Shown here: positions 14,258-23,709 of the stretch, piece by piece | Position numbering within the stretch: the stretch's first letter is position 1 | Layout: each line of letters begins with the position of its first letter | Source of the DNA: Bin87 sp034423115 | Lineage (GTDB): Bacteria; Chloroflexota; Dehalococcoidia; Lucifugimonadales; UBA3495 | Length of the DNA stretch: 64,000 bases | NCBI GenBank assembly: GCA_034423115.1 | Contig: DAOUJD010000087.1 | Coordinates: forward strand, 1 to 64,000 | Reading direction: 5' to 3' | Notes under the pieces: generated by a model | What the model was told of the DNA's origin: nothing | What the model saw: only the letters and a program-made list of their open reading frames with translations | Database searches by the model: none | Made by a program: the position numbers and the translations under genes

Positions 14258-16983
14258 CCACAGCACCGCCACCCCCGCCGCAGACCGGAGGCGATTTCAG
14301 TCCTCGTCCGATTCAGGATGAGATGCGTGAATCGTATCTCTCGTACGCCATGTCGGTCATCGTTTCTCGGGCGTTGCCGGACGTGCGGGACGGGTTGAAG
14401 CCGGTGCAGAGGCGCATCCTGTATGCCATGCACGACATGGGGATCCGCCCCGGGAGCCAGTACCGCAAGAGTGCGCGAATCGTAGGCGAGGTGCTGGGCA
14501 AGTTCCACCCGCACGGGGACGGGTCGGTTTACGACGCGCTGGTGAGGATGGCCCAACCGTTCACGATGCGGACGCCGCTGATCGACGGGCAGGGCAACTT
14601 CGGCAGCATTGACGGGGACCCTCCGGCCGCGATGCGGTACACCGAGGCGAGGCTGACCGCGATCGCGGACGAAATGCTGGCGGACATCGACCAGCAGACG
14701 GTGGATTTTTCAGACAACTTCGACGACTCCATCAAAGAGCCGCAGGTTCTGCCGTCGAGGATGCCGAACCTGCTGGTGAACGGTTCGTCGGGAATCGCGG
14801 TGGGGATGGCGACCAACATGCCGCCGCATAACCTGGGTGAGATCTGCGACGCGGTTTGCCACGTGATTGATCATCCGAACTGCGACGTGGACCAACTGAT
14901 GGCGATTGTGCCGGGTCCGGATTTCCCAACCTCAGGGCGCATCCGTGGGGTGGCCGGAATTCGGGATATGTATGCCACCGGGCGCGGTCGGGTTGTGATG
15001 GAGGCGGTGACCGAGATCGAGGAGATGCGGAACAACCGACAGCGCATCATAGTCAGCGAGTTGCCCTTCCAGGTGAACAAGGCGACGCTGGTTGAGAAAA
15101 TTGCCGGTTTGGTCAGGGACAAGACCCTGGTGGGGATCACCGACATTCGCGACGAATCGGACCGGCGTGGCATCCGAGTGGTGATCGAGCTTTCGCGGAA
15201 CGCCCAGGCGACGGTGATACTGAACAACCTGTACAAGCGCACGGCGCTGCGGTCGTCATTCAACGCCATCATGCTGGCGCTGGTGGAGGGGCAGCCGCAG
15301 GAACTGTCGCTCAAGGACCTGATTCGGAATTTCATCCTGCACCGGGAAGAGGTAATCCGGCGCAGGACGGAGTATCAACTGGGACGGGCGCGGGACCGCG
15401 CTCACATCGTGGAGGGTCTGCTCAAGGCGCTGGACGCCATTGACGCGATCATCGAAACCATCCGCAACAGCGAGGACGTGGAAACGGCGCGGAACAACCT
15501 GGTGCAGGCGTTTGACCTGACCGAGGTTCAGGCGCAGGCCATCCTGGATATGCAACTGCGGCGTCTCGCCGCGCTGGAACGGCAGAAGCTGGACGAGGAG
15601 TACAACGACCTGCTGGCGACTATCGCACAGCTAGAGGATCTGCTGCAGAACCCGCAGAAAATCCGCAACGAGATCAAGAAGGAAACCCGCGAGGTGAAGC
15701 GGAAGCACGCCAATGAAAGGCGCACCGTGATTATTGCCGAGGAACTGCAGGAACAGTCGATCGAGCAGTTCATCGTGCAAGAGGACGTGGTGGTGACGCT
15801 GAGCCAGCGAGGCTACATCAAGCGGGTGCCCATCAATACGTACCGCAACCAGCGTCGGGGCGGGAAGGGGGTTCGCGGCGCGAATAACCGCGACGACGAC
15901 GCGGTGATGCAGATCGCGGTGGTGAATACCCACGATCAACTGCTTTTCTTCACGAACAAGGGCAGGGTGTATCCACTGAACGTGTATGAGACGCCAAACG
16001 ACACGGGGCGGACGGCGCGAGGCACGTTACTCGTAAACCTGATACCGCTGCAGCCCGGCGAGCAGGTGCAAACGATGTTGCCGGCGAGCCGCGACGAGTA
16101 CAACAGCCTCTATATATTTGCGACGCGCCAGGGGCGGGTGAACGCGCTGCGTCCTGGGCAGTTGAAGAACCTGCGGAAGTCCGGGCTGATCGCGATGAAA
16201 ATACAGGACGGCGACGAGATGATCGCGGTCCGGCCCGTGGCGAGCGATGCGTCGATCATACTGGTGACCGAGCAGGGACAGGCCTTGCTGTGTCCCGTCA
16301 GCAGCATTCCCGAGCGCAACCGGAACGCCGCCGGCGTCATTGGGATGAAGTTCAAGGACGAGTTCAACGGCAGGGACCGGGTGGTGGCGATGGATGTGGT
16401 GAATAACCCTGAGGACGAGTACCTGTTGGTGGTGAGCGAAAAGGGCTACGGCAAGGCCACGCCGCTTTACAACAGCAAGGGCGAGGCGGTGTACCGTGAG
16501 ACCAACCGGGGCGGCATGGGCGTCAAGACGTTCGCCGTGGACCAGAGCGACAAACCCACCGGGCCGGTGGTGGATGCCAAGGTGGTCAACTCCGCGGAGA
16601 TGAACGAGGAAGAAGGCCACGAGGTGTTTATCATCTCGGCGCATGGACAGGTGGTACGGATAGACCTGTCTGAGGTCAAGGTGGTGAACACGCGCCAGAC
16701 CAAGGGCGTAATCATCTGGCGGGAGCGCAGCGGGGACGACAGCGTGGTGTCCATCTACTGCTTCCGTGCCAACGACTACAGCCAGGATGACCCGACGCGG
16801 CAGAATGGCACGGAGCTCGCGGGTTCCGCGCTGGCGGAGGCTGAAGCCGTGGCGGCGGTGGCCGACAGCCAATACGATGAAGAAGAATCGGAATTGGATG
16901 AGGCCGAACTGGCCGAAGAGGTGGATGAGGACGCGGGCGACGAGCCCGAAACACCTACGAATGGGCAGGCGCCGCTCCTGTAA
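14254..16983 (+). CDS. gyrA: DNA gyrase subunit A
   Basis: A 909-residue GyrA, the DNA-cleaving subunit of gyrase that introduces negative supercoils. The N-terminal breakage-reunion domain has SYLSYAMSVIVSRALPDVRDG, GKFHPHGDGSVYDALVRMA, and AAMRYTEARL with the catalytic Tyr129. The GyrA box QRRGGKG at 533-539 marks gyrase rather than topoisomerase IV, and the C-terminal beta-pinwheel follows. The C-terminus ends in a highly acidic tail (EEESELDEAELAEEVDED), a feature known to tune supercoiling in other GyrAs. The position equal to E. coli Ser83 is Gly90. It is translationally coupled to the upstream amidotransferase-like gene. gyrB is not in the window. Confidence 0.98.
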   Translation: MTTAPPPPPQTGGDFSPRPIQDEMRESYLSYAMSVIVSRALPDVRDGLKPVQRRILYAMHDMGIRPGSQYRKSARIVGEVLGKFHPHGDGSVYDALVRMAQPFTMRTPLIDGQGNFGSIDGDPPAAMRYTEARLTAIADEMLADIDQQTVDFSDNFDDSIKEPQVLPSRMPNLLVNGSSGIAVGMATNMPPHNLGEICDAVCHVIDHPNCDVDQLMAIVPGPDFPTSGRIRGVAGIRDMYATGRGRVVMEAVTEIEEMRNNRQRIIVSELPFQVNKATLVEKIAGLVRDKTLVGITDIRDESDRRGIRVVIELSRNAQATVILNNLYKRTALRSSFNAIMLALVEGQPQELSLKDLIRNFILHREEVIRRRTEYQLGRARDRAHIVEGLLKALDAIDAIIETIRNSEDVETARNNLVQAFDLTEVQAQAILDMQLRRLAALERQKLDEEYNDLLATIAQLEDLLQNPQKIRNEIKKETREVKRKHANERRTVIIAEELQEQSIEQFIVQEDVVVTLSQRGYIKRVPINTYRNQRRGGKGVRGANNRDDDAVMQIAVVNTHDQLLFFTNKGRVYPLNVYETPNDTGRTARGTLLVNLIPLQPGEQVQTMLPASRDEYNSLYIFATRQGRVNALRPGQLKNLRKSGLIAMKIQDGDEMIAVRPVASDASIILVTEQGQALLCPVSSIPERNRNAAGVIGMKFKDEFNGRDRVVAMDVVNNPEDEYLLVVSEKGYGKATPLYNSKGEAVYRETNRGGMGVKTFAVDQSDKPTGPVVDAKVVNSAEMNEEEGHEVFIISAHGQVVRIDLSEVKVVNTRQTKGVIIWRERSGDDSVVSIYCFRANDYSQDDPTRQNGTELAGSALAEAEAVAAVADSQYDEEESELDEAELAEEVDEDAGDEPETPTNGQAPLL

Positions 16984-17006
16984 TCTGCCACCAATCAATT
17001 AATGGA

Positions 17007-17026
17007 GGGGCGCTGAACCGCGCCCC
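17007..17026 (+). terminator. hairpin terminator after gyrA
   Basis: GGGGCGC (17007-17013) pairs with GCGCCCC (17020-17026) round a 6-nt loop, 24 nt after the gyrA stop. It is followed by TTCG rather than a long T-run, so termination may be partial or need a factor. Confidence 0.5.
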
Positions 17027-17067
17027 TTCGCGTGTTGTCGCATCCAACGTATTGAGGATTGAATTCC

Positions 17068-17748
17068 ATGCAGTTAGTTATGGCGCATGGCTCCGGCCAG
17101 AATGAGTTGACCTACCACTATCAGACGGAGGCGTTTGCCAACGCCGACGCAGTGAACCTGCCGGGCCATCCGGATGGCGAGCCGAGGGACAGCATCGGCG
17201 GTTACGTGGACTGGTTGCGAGAGTATGCGACCGGCAGGGGTTATCCGCCGTTCGTGCTGTTCGGGCACTCGATGGGGGGCGCGATTGCCCTGGATTATGC
17301 GCTGCGGTTCCCGCAGGATTTGGCCGGGTTGGTGCTGATCGGGACTGGGGCGCGTCTGCGGGTGCATCCCGACTACCTGAACCGGTGCCTGGACGATGTT
17401 CAATGGCGCTCGGAGGCTCCAGGGTATTACGAGGCGATCAACGCTGAGATGGCCCCGCAGTTGGCGGAACGGGCGTTGCAGTCGGGGCCGATGGTGGAGC
17501 ACAACGACCTGTCGTGCTGCGACAAGTTTGACGTAATGGAACGGGTGAAGGAAATTGCCCTGCCGTCGCTGGTGATAGTGGGGGGCGACGACGTGATGAC
17601 GCCGGTGAGGTACGCCGAGTACCTGGGCAGGGAGTTACAGGATGCGGAGGTTGTGGTGGTTCCGAACTCCGGCCATTTTGTTACGCTGGAACAACCTGAG
17701 GCGTGCAACGCGGCGATTGCGCGGTTCCTGGAACGGTTGAATTCTTGA
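17068..17748 (+). CDS. alpha/beta hydrolase
   Basis: A 226-residue alpha/beta hydrolase fold enzyme. The nucleophile elbow GHSMGG, an acid in VGGDDVMTP and the catalytic His in NSGHFVTLEQP are all present, so it should be active as an esterase or similar hydrolase; the substrate is not evident. The ATG at 17068 has GAGG 10-13 nt upstream. A TTG at 17059 in the same frame is too close to that site. It stands alone after the gyrA terminator, and an extended -10 for the next gene follows. Confidence 0.85.
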   Translation: MQLVMAHGSGQNELTYHYQTEAFANADAVNLPGHPDGEPRDSIGGYVDWLREYATGRGYPPFVLFGHSMGGAIALDYALRFPQDLAGLVLIGTGARLRVHPDYLNRCLDDVQWRSEAPGYYEAINAEMAPQLAERALQSGPMVEHNDLSCCDKFDVMERVKEIALPSLVIVGGDDVMTPVRYAEYLGRELQDAEVVVVPNSGHFVTLEQPEACNAAIARFLERLNS

Positions 17749-17784
17749 CGCACGCGGCGGGCATCGTCCCGCTGCCGGCATTGC

Positions 17785-17793
17785 TGGTATGAT
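17785..17793 (+). promoter_or_regulatory. extended -10 upstream of the HD-CM-TrpRS-like gene
   Basis: TGGTATGAT (17785-17793) is an extended -10 element 36 nt before the ATG at 17830. No -35 seen. Confidence 0.4.
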
Positions 17794-17829
17794 GTGGCAA
17801 TCCGAGACGATTGCCCGTGATGTCTGGCA

Positions 17830-20052
17830 ATGAGCACCGCACAGCAGTACAGGCCCGACGCACACCGGTTGGCCGCTTCGCTGCCGGGGATTTATGGCGG
17901 GCATCCGGATGCGCAAGGGTTGCCGGCGGCGCGCAGGATCGCGGCGACGGTGGCCGAACTGATCGCCACGGGCGCTGACGACGTGGACCAGGTGGTGGTC
18001 AATGCGGCGGCGCTGTTTCATTTGGCCGGACGTTGGGATGACACCAACAGGGTGGAGACGTCGGTTGCCGTTGCGTCTGCGTGGCTCATGGGGGCGGGCG
18101 CCGAGGAGTATTTTGTGGCCGCCGTATCGGGAGCCATCCTGGGAGGCTGGGGCGACAGTGCAGGCGGAACGAATGGGAGGTTGCTTTGGCATGCCGCGCA
18201 ACTGGATCTGTTGAGCGTTGAACGGCACGCGGACCACCTAAAGGATGCGCCAGAAGCGGGTCGGCAACGGGAGAGTTACCTTTCCACGTACCGGCGGGAA
18301 TACCTGGCGTCGGCGCTGGGGTTGCGGGAGCGATTGTCGATTCCGGCTGCGGTGGGGATGTACGACGCGCGGATGCCGGCGCTGGCGGCGTGGCTGGATG
18401 AGCAGGATGCTTCGCTGGTCCCGGCAGACTGGCGACGGTTTGCGGAGGTGGAGGAAATCCGGCGCGGCGTGGAGCGGTTGCTGGAGGGTGAGGATCCGGC
18501 GCTGGTGAGGTCGGAGATGCCGGCTGGTGGACTGCCTTACGCGGAGTACCGGGGGCGGCAGCGGGAGATAATCGCAGGGAGCCACGAACGTATCCTGGAG
18601 TTGACGCATGACAGGGTCGAAGCGTCGCGGAACGTGGCAGCGGAGAAGTATTTGGAGAGCGACACCATCCACAAGCCGGCGGTGGAGGAGAACCTGTTCG
18701 TAGGGGCGCGACGGAAAGCACGGCAGTTGGGGCTGTCGGCGGAGACGGCAGAGGATATCGCGCGGCTGCTGCTGTCCAACGCGCGGGAGGCGCAGGAGCG
18801 AACGCTCAATGACATAGCGCAGCGGCTCAGCCGACTGCATGGGCAAATCTTGGACGCTGAGTCTCCGGAGACGCGCACGGAGGAGGCGGATATCGCCATA
18901 CCGTCGTTGGTGGTGAGGACCGGCGACCAACCGCTGGCGCGGGAGAACGAACTGATCAAGGAGTTACGGGTTACGGGTCTGAACGAGGCCTACCCCGAGC
19001 AGCGGGAGCGGTTTGCCCAGTGGTTCGAAAAGCCGCATCCGTACTTGTTGACAGGGCAGGTCGTGGGCAGCCGGGATGCCGATCTTTTCATGCAGGCGTT
19101 GGTGGACGGGCACCGGTGCAAGGTCATCGCCACCATGCCCATCGACGGGCCGGTGCACTTGGGACATGGCGCGTTGGGTAGCCTGCTGATTTATTTCCAG
19201 TCGTTGGGCGCGGAAGTTTCGTTGGGTTTTCGGGATGAGTGCGGTTCGCGAGAGGACGCGCGGGACGAGATGTTGGAGAGGTTGCTGACGCTCGCAGCCG
19301 CCGGGTTGGATTTGGAGCGCACGGACGCTTATCTACAACTGGATCGATCGACGGTAGTCGAGACGGCTTTTGCCTTGGGAGAGGCGACGCCGTTGAGCGT
19401 GTTGAACTCAGCGTTGGGCCTGCGCCTCAGCAGCAGCGTCACCGACACGTTTCTGCCGTTGCTGCGGTTGGCTGACGTTCTCCATGTGCAACAAAAGGAA
19501 CTGGGCGGGCCGTGCCGAACGCTGGTGATAGATGGGATAGGCGGCGACGTTTACGTGCGGATGGCGCGGAACATTGCGGAACGGTTCGGGTTCATCAAGC
19601 CGTCGGCGCTATATCTGCGCATGATGCGGAGCCTGACGACGTACGATGATCCGAGCACAGGCAGCGCGGTGGAGGTGATGACTAACAAGGTGCCGCAAGG
19701 TCGAATCACCTATGGGGATGCGGCCGAAGACATCAGGCGAAAGATTGGACGGGCGTACACGGGCGGGCGGCGGACGATGGGCGAGCAGCGGGAGTTGGGT
19801 GGCAATCCCGATCCCCGAGTTTGCAGCGTGTCCAGCCTGCATGCTTTTCACGCCACGGTGGAAGCGAAGGAATACCTGGTGTTGCAGAAGCGATGCCGCT
19901 CCGGGGAGTTGTTGTGTGGGGAGTGCAAGGGAATGGCGGCGGACCGAGTGCTAGAATATCTTGAACGGCATCGTGAGGCTCGAAGCGGATTGGACGAGCG
20001 GACTGTACGCCGCGCGCACTCGCTCACCGGGCTTGAGTATGGGGAGGACTGA
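17830..20052 (+). CDS. fusion: degenerate HD domain + chorismate mutase (AroQ) + degenerate archaeal-type TrpRS
   Basis: A 740-residue three-part protein. Residues 30-135 follow the HD-phosphohydrolase pattern (ARRIAATVAEL, AALFHLAG, HAAQLDLLSV for DADrLDxxG), but the metal ligands are mostly gone. Residues 244-322 align without gaps to the E. coli PheA chorismate mutase domain: Arg245, Arg262, Lys273, Glu286 and Gln322 match Arg11, Arg28, Lys39, Glu52 and Gln88; only Arg51 is changed (Val285). Residues 400-715 follow an archaeal/TrpRS2-type tryptophanyl-tRNA synthetase: HLGH (443-446), AYTGGRRTMGEQRELGG (642-658), CRSGELLCGECK (689-700). The KMSSS loop reads VMTNK (616-620) and GIDQDPH reads GIGGDVY (569-575), so charging activity is doubtful. 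Real trpS lies 415 nt downstream. A role in sensing chorismate or Trp is inference. Confidence 0.75.
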   Translation: MSTAQQYRPDAHRLAASLPGIYGGHPDAQGLPAARRIAATVAELIATGADDVDQVVVNAAALFHLAGRWDDTNRVETSVAVASAWLMGAGAEEYFVAAVSGAILGGWGDSAGGTNGRLLWHAAQLDLLSVERHADHLKDAPEAGRQRESYLSTYRREYLASALGLRERLSIPAAVGMYDARMPALAAWLDEQDASLVPADWRRFAEVEEIRRGVERLLEGEDPALVRSEMPAGGLPYAEYRGRQREIIAGSHERILELTHDRVEASRNVAAEKYLESDTIHKPAVEENLFVGARRKARQLGLSAETAEDIARLLLSNAREAQERTLNDIAQRLSRLHGQILDAESPETRTEEADIAIPSLVVRTGDQPLARENELIKELRVTGLNEAYPEQRERFAQWFEKPHPYLLTGQVVGSRDADLFMQALVDGHRCKVIATMPIDGPVHLGHGALGSLLIYFQSLGAEVSLGFRDECGSREDARDEMLERLLTLAAAGLDLERTDAYLQLDRSTVVETAFALGEATPLSVLNSALGLRLSSSVTDTFLPLLRLADVLHVQQKELGGPCRTLVIDGIGGDVYVRMARNIAERFGFIKPSALYLRMMRSLTTYDDPSTGSAVEVMTNKVPQGRITYGDAAEDIRRKIGRAYTGGRRTMGEQRELGGNPDPRVCSVSSLHAFHATVEAKEYLVLQKRCRSGELLCGECKGMAADRVLEYLERHREARSGLDERTVRRAHSLTGLEYGED

Positions 20053-20054
20053 CC

Positions 20055-20222
20055 ATGAAAGAGTTTTTCCTCAACCACATCTGCACCACGCCGCCCTATA
20101 CCGTCGCGGCCTGCGAGTACCAGTACAACTGGTTGGTCCCGATAGGGGCGATAATACTGGTCGGTGTTGCCGCTGCCCTGATCGCAACATGGCTACATTG
20201 GCGAAGGGGAAGTCCCACGTGA
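20055..20222 (+). CDS. small membrane protein (55 aa)
   Basis: Starts three bases after the stop of the HD-CM-TrpRS-like gene. The N-terminal 27 residues are polar (MKEFFLNHICTTPPYTVAAC), followed by one clear transmembrane helix (LVPIGAIILVGVAAALIATWL) and a basic end (HWRRGSPT), suggesting N-out topology. GGGGAGG lies 5-11 nt upstream of the ATG. Its stop overlaps the next GTG start by four bases (GTGA). No known family recognised. Confidence 0.6.
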   Translation: MKEFFLNHICTTPPYTVAACEYQYNWLVPIGAIILVGVAAALIATWLHWRRGSPT

Positions 20223-20416
20223 GCGTGGCGCTGCTGTATGTGGTTTTCGTAGTAGGAATTGGGTTCGCGGGCGCGGTGTTTCACGAATTGGCAGAACGGA
20301 CGGACCCCATCAGAACGTCCCGGTTTTTCCTGAGGGTTTTGTATCGAACTGTCTCGTGGTTCTGGCTCGGCGTTGCCGGCATTTTGCTATCGGTAGCTTT
20401 CAAGTTATCTTTGTAA
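20219..20416 (+). CDS. small membrane protein (65 aa)
   Basis: A GTG-started frame coupled (GTGA) to the preceding small protein. It has two hydrophobic helices (residues 2-19 and about 44-61) separated by a polar loop with HELAERTDPIRTSR. Not recognised. The tight packing 17830-20416 followed by trpS suggests these two membrane peptides work with the fusion protein or anchor it, but this is inference. Confidence 0.55.
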   Translation: MSVALLYVVFVVGIGFAGAVFHELAERTDPIRTSRFFLRVLYRTVSWFWLGVAGILLSVAFKLSL

Positions 20417-20466
20417 CGCAGTAACGCATTGAAATTTAGTTGGATTATTCGAGAGGATTCTGGACC

Positions 20467-21483
<1,017 letters not shown>

Positions 21484-21519
21484 TCGAGCCCTAGGGAATC
21501 CAGTGATGGCAGAAACAAC

Positions 21520-22311
21520 ATGGCTACTGAGGAAATCAACACCTTCGACGATCTGATGGCTCTGTTGGAACGCAACCCGGAATACCGGGAGCGATTGCGG
21601 CAGCAGATATTGGGCGAGGAGTTCGAAAGTCTGCCAGCACAGGTACGCACACTGCTGGAGGCGGTGGAATCCCAGGCCGTCACGCTGGGGAAGCACAGCC
21701 GGCTTTTGGAAGAGCACAGCCGGCTGCTGGAAGAGCACACGCGGCTGCTGGAAGGTCACACGCGACTTCTTGAGGAGCACACCAATTGGCTGCAAGGCAT
21801 CGACCGCCGGTTGGATCGACACGAGAGGCAACTGAACCGTCTGCTTGGCGACGAAGCCGAGCGCAGGTTCCGCGACAACGCCGCCGGCCATTTCGGACAC
21901 CTGCTCCGGCGCATTCGGTTAATCGATAAATCGGCGTTGGCCGATGAGATCGACGACGCCATCGACACCGGCCTCCTCACCGAGAGCGACCGCCGGGCTC
22001 TGATGGCTTTGGACGTAGTGGTACGCGGACTCGACCGAAATACCCGGGAAGAATGCCGGTTGGCCGTGGAAGTGTCGTCCGGTATCGGTGAGCGTGACAT
22101 CATGCGAGCCGCAGACCGTGCCGAGTTGCTTGCTAAATTGACCGGCTTGCCGACCCGGGCCGTCGTCGCCGGCTATTCCATATCAAACGCTTACAGACAA
22201 TTGGCCGAAGATAACGGCGTATCCGTAACCATCACCGACGCACCCGACGCCGGCGAACCGGAAGGGGATGATGGGATGTCCACCGCCAATAGTTCGGCAA
22301 GCTCAACATGA
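21520..22311 (+). CDS. coiled-coil protein with possible PD-(D/E)XK nuclease-like C-terminus
   Basis: A 263-residue protein. Residues 61-88 are four exact heptads of the form RLLEEH(S/T), encoded by four 21-bp tandem repeats (21700-21783), which should form a coiled coil. The C-terminal half contains ECRLAVEVSSGIGERDIMRAADRAELL and RAVVAGYSIS, a pattern like the restriction-endonuclease-like fold of coiled-coil proteins common in cyanobacteria and sponge symbionts. The last seven codons and the stop come from a dispersed GTTCGGCAAGCTCA-type repeat (22291-22315). Function unknown. Confidence 0.6.
   Translation: MATEEINTFDDLMALLERNPEYRERLRQQILGEEFESLPAQVRTLLEAVESQAVTLGKHSRLLEEHSRLLEEHTRLLEGHTRLLEEHTNWLQGIDRRLDRHERQLNRLLGDEAERRFRDNAAGHFGHLLRRIRLIDKSALADEIDDAIDTGLLTESDRRALMALDVVVRGLDRNTREECRLAVEVSSGIGERDIMRAADRAELLAKLTGLPTRAVVAGYSISNAYRQLAEDNGVSVTITDAPDAGEPEGDDGMSTANSSASST
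21700..21783 (+). repeat. 21-bp tandem repeat (4 units) in a coiled-coil gene
   Basis: Four consecutive 21-bp units (21700, 21721, 21742, 21763), consensus CGGCTGCTGGAAGAGCACACG, each encoding one heptad RLLEEHT. A partial unit precedes at 21688. The units differ at a few silent and conservative sites, so this is an aged minisatellite. Confidence 0.85.
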
Positions 22312-22315
22312 GCGG
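22291..22315. repeat. dispersed repeat family C, copy 1
   Basis: AGTTCGGCAAGCTCAACATG followed by AGCGG matches the GGTTCGACAGGCTCACCACG plus AGCGG elements inside the two GMC genes (52099, 58969). It supplies the terminal codons and TGA stop of the gene ending at 22311. Confidence 0.65.
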
Positions 22316-22456
22316 TAGGGGAAAGCCGGATTAAGGATCGTAAACGACGCGGCAACCGAAACCGTTGCCCGTTTTTTGGCGCCGTGATAGCGTAACGCCG
22401 CCGCGCCGAGTGGATTGGCCCGGACACCGCGCAACCAGCCAACCGGAGGGAACGAT

Positions 22457-23686
22457 ATGGCAGGTAACCCGCGAGACAAGTACTGCATTGTAGGAGTCGG
22501 AGAGACCGAATACAGCCGAGCCTCTGGCCGGACTACCCGTGCCCTGGGAGCCGAGGCCATCCGCAACGCGATGAACGACGCTGGCCTGACGCCCGACCAA
22601 GTGGACGGGATGCTCAGCTATCACGGGGGCGACTCCACGCCATCCACGTCGATTCAGTACGACCTAGGGATACGCCCCAACTTCTACATGGACTGCTCCG
22701 GGGGTGGATCGTCCACGGAGGCGCTGGTGGGTCTGGCCATCGGGGCCATCGAGGCCGGTATGTGCGATGTGGTGGCGATTTTCCGGTCGATGAACGGGTA
22801 CTCCAACGTGCGCATTGGTGGGACGGGCGCCAGGGCGTCCGCCCCCATTGGTGGGTTGGACCTGATGAAACGGCCCTATGGGTTGATCAGCGCTGTGCAG
22901 CAGTTTGCATACACGTTCACGCGGCACATGGCCGAGTACGGCGTGAAGTCCGAAGACCTGGCGGCGATCAAGGTGGCGCACTCAATCCACGCGTCCAACA
23001 ACCCCAAGGCGCTGATGAAGCACCGGGTTACCGTGGACGACGTAATGAACTCCCGGTGGATCATCCGGCCGGTGGCGCATTTGCTGGACTGCTGCCTGGA
23101 AACCGACAACGCCACCTGTGTGATTGTTACCTCCGCAGAACGGGCCGGGGACCTGAAACACAAGCCCGTGTACATCAAGGGTGTGCAGGGCCGCGGCACC
23201 AAGCCGGGCGGCGACTTCCACTATCAGCATGGGCCGATCACACGCGTGGCCGGCCATTACGTGGGTCCCCGCGTGTTTGAGTTGGCGGGCGTGAAGCACG
23301 AGGACGTTGACATCACGGGTTGCTACGACGCGTTCACGTACACGGTGCTGCTGCAGTTCGAGGACTATGGGTGGTGCGAGAAGGGCGAGGGCAAGGACTA
23401 CGTGACGAGCGGAATCATCAACCTGGGCGGCAGGCGGCCCAACAACCTTAGCGGGGGGCACCTCTGCGAGGGGTACACGCACGGCATGAACATGGTCATC
23501 GAGAACGTGCGGCAACTGCGGGGCATGGTGGACGACTACTGCCCGGGCGCGCTGGAAGGCGATCACACCTACGATTACGCAGAGGGTGGATGTCGGCAAG
23601 TAAAGGACGCCAAGATCAGCATGAACATGGGTTGGGGAACGCCGGCGGTAGGCAGCTCACTTATCATGGGCAACGTGCTCAACTAA
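22457..23686 (+). CDS. thiolase-like protein (acetyl-CoA acetyltransferase/lipid-transfer family)
   Basis: A 409-residue thiolase-superfamily protein of the SCP-x or lipid-transfer subtype: DKYCIVGVGETEYSRASGR at the N-terminus, FYMDCSGGGSS at the nucleophile region, and a C-terminal GGHLCEGYTHGMNMV. The family acts in beta-oxidation-like or steroid side-chain chemistry, usually with a DUF35 OB-fold partner, and that partner is encoded immediately downstream. GGAGGG lies 8-13 nt before the ATG at 22457. The exact substrate is unknown. Confidence 0.85.
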   Translation: MAGNPRDKYCIVGVGETEYSRASGRTTRALGAEAIRNAMNDAGLTPDQVDGMLSYHGGDSTPSTSIQYDLGIRPNFYMDCSGGGSSTEALVGLAIGAIEAGMCDVVAIFRSMNGYSNVRIGGTGARASAPIGGLDLMKRPYGLISAVQQFAYTFTRHMAEYGVKSEDLAAIKVAHSIHASNNPKALMKHRVTVDDVMNSRWIIRPVAHLLDCCLETDNATCVIVTSAERAGDLKHKPVYIKGVQGRGTKPGGDFHYQHGPITRVAGHYVGPRVFELAGVKHEDVDITGCYDAFTYTVLLQFEDYGWCEKGEGKDYVTSGIINLGGRRPNNLSGGHLCEGYTHGMNMVIENVRQLRGMVDDYCPGALEGDHTYDYAEGGCRQVKDAKISMNMGWGTPAVGSSLIMGNVLN

Positions 23687-23709
23687 ACGTCCTGAGACGG
23701 AGATTTACC

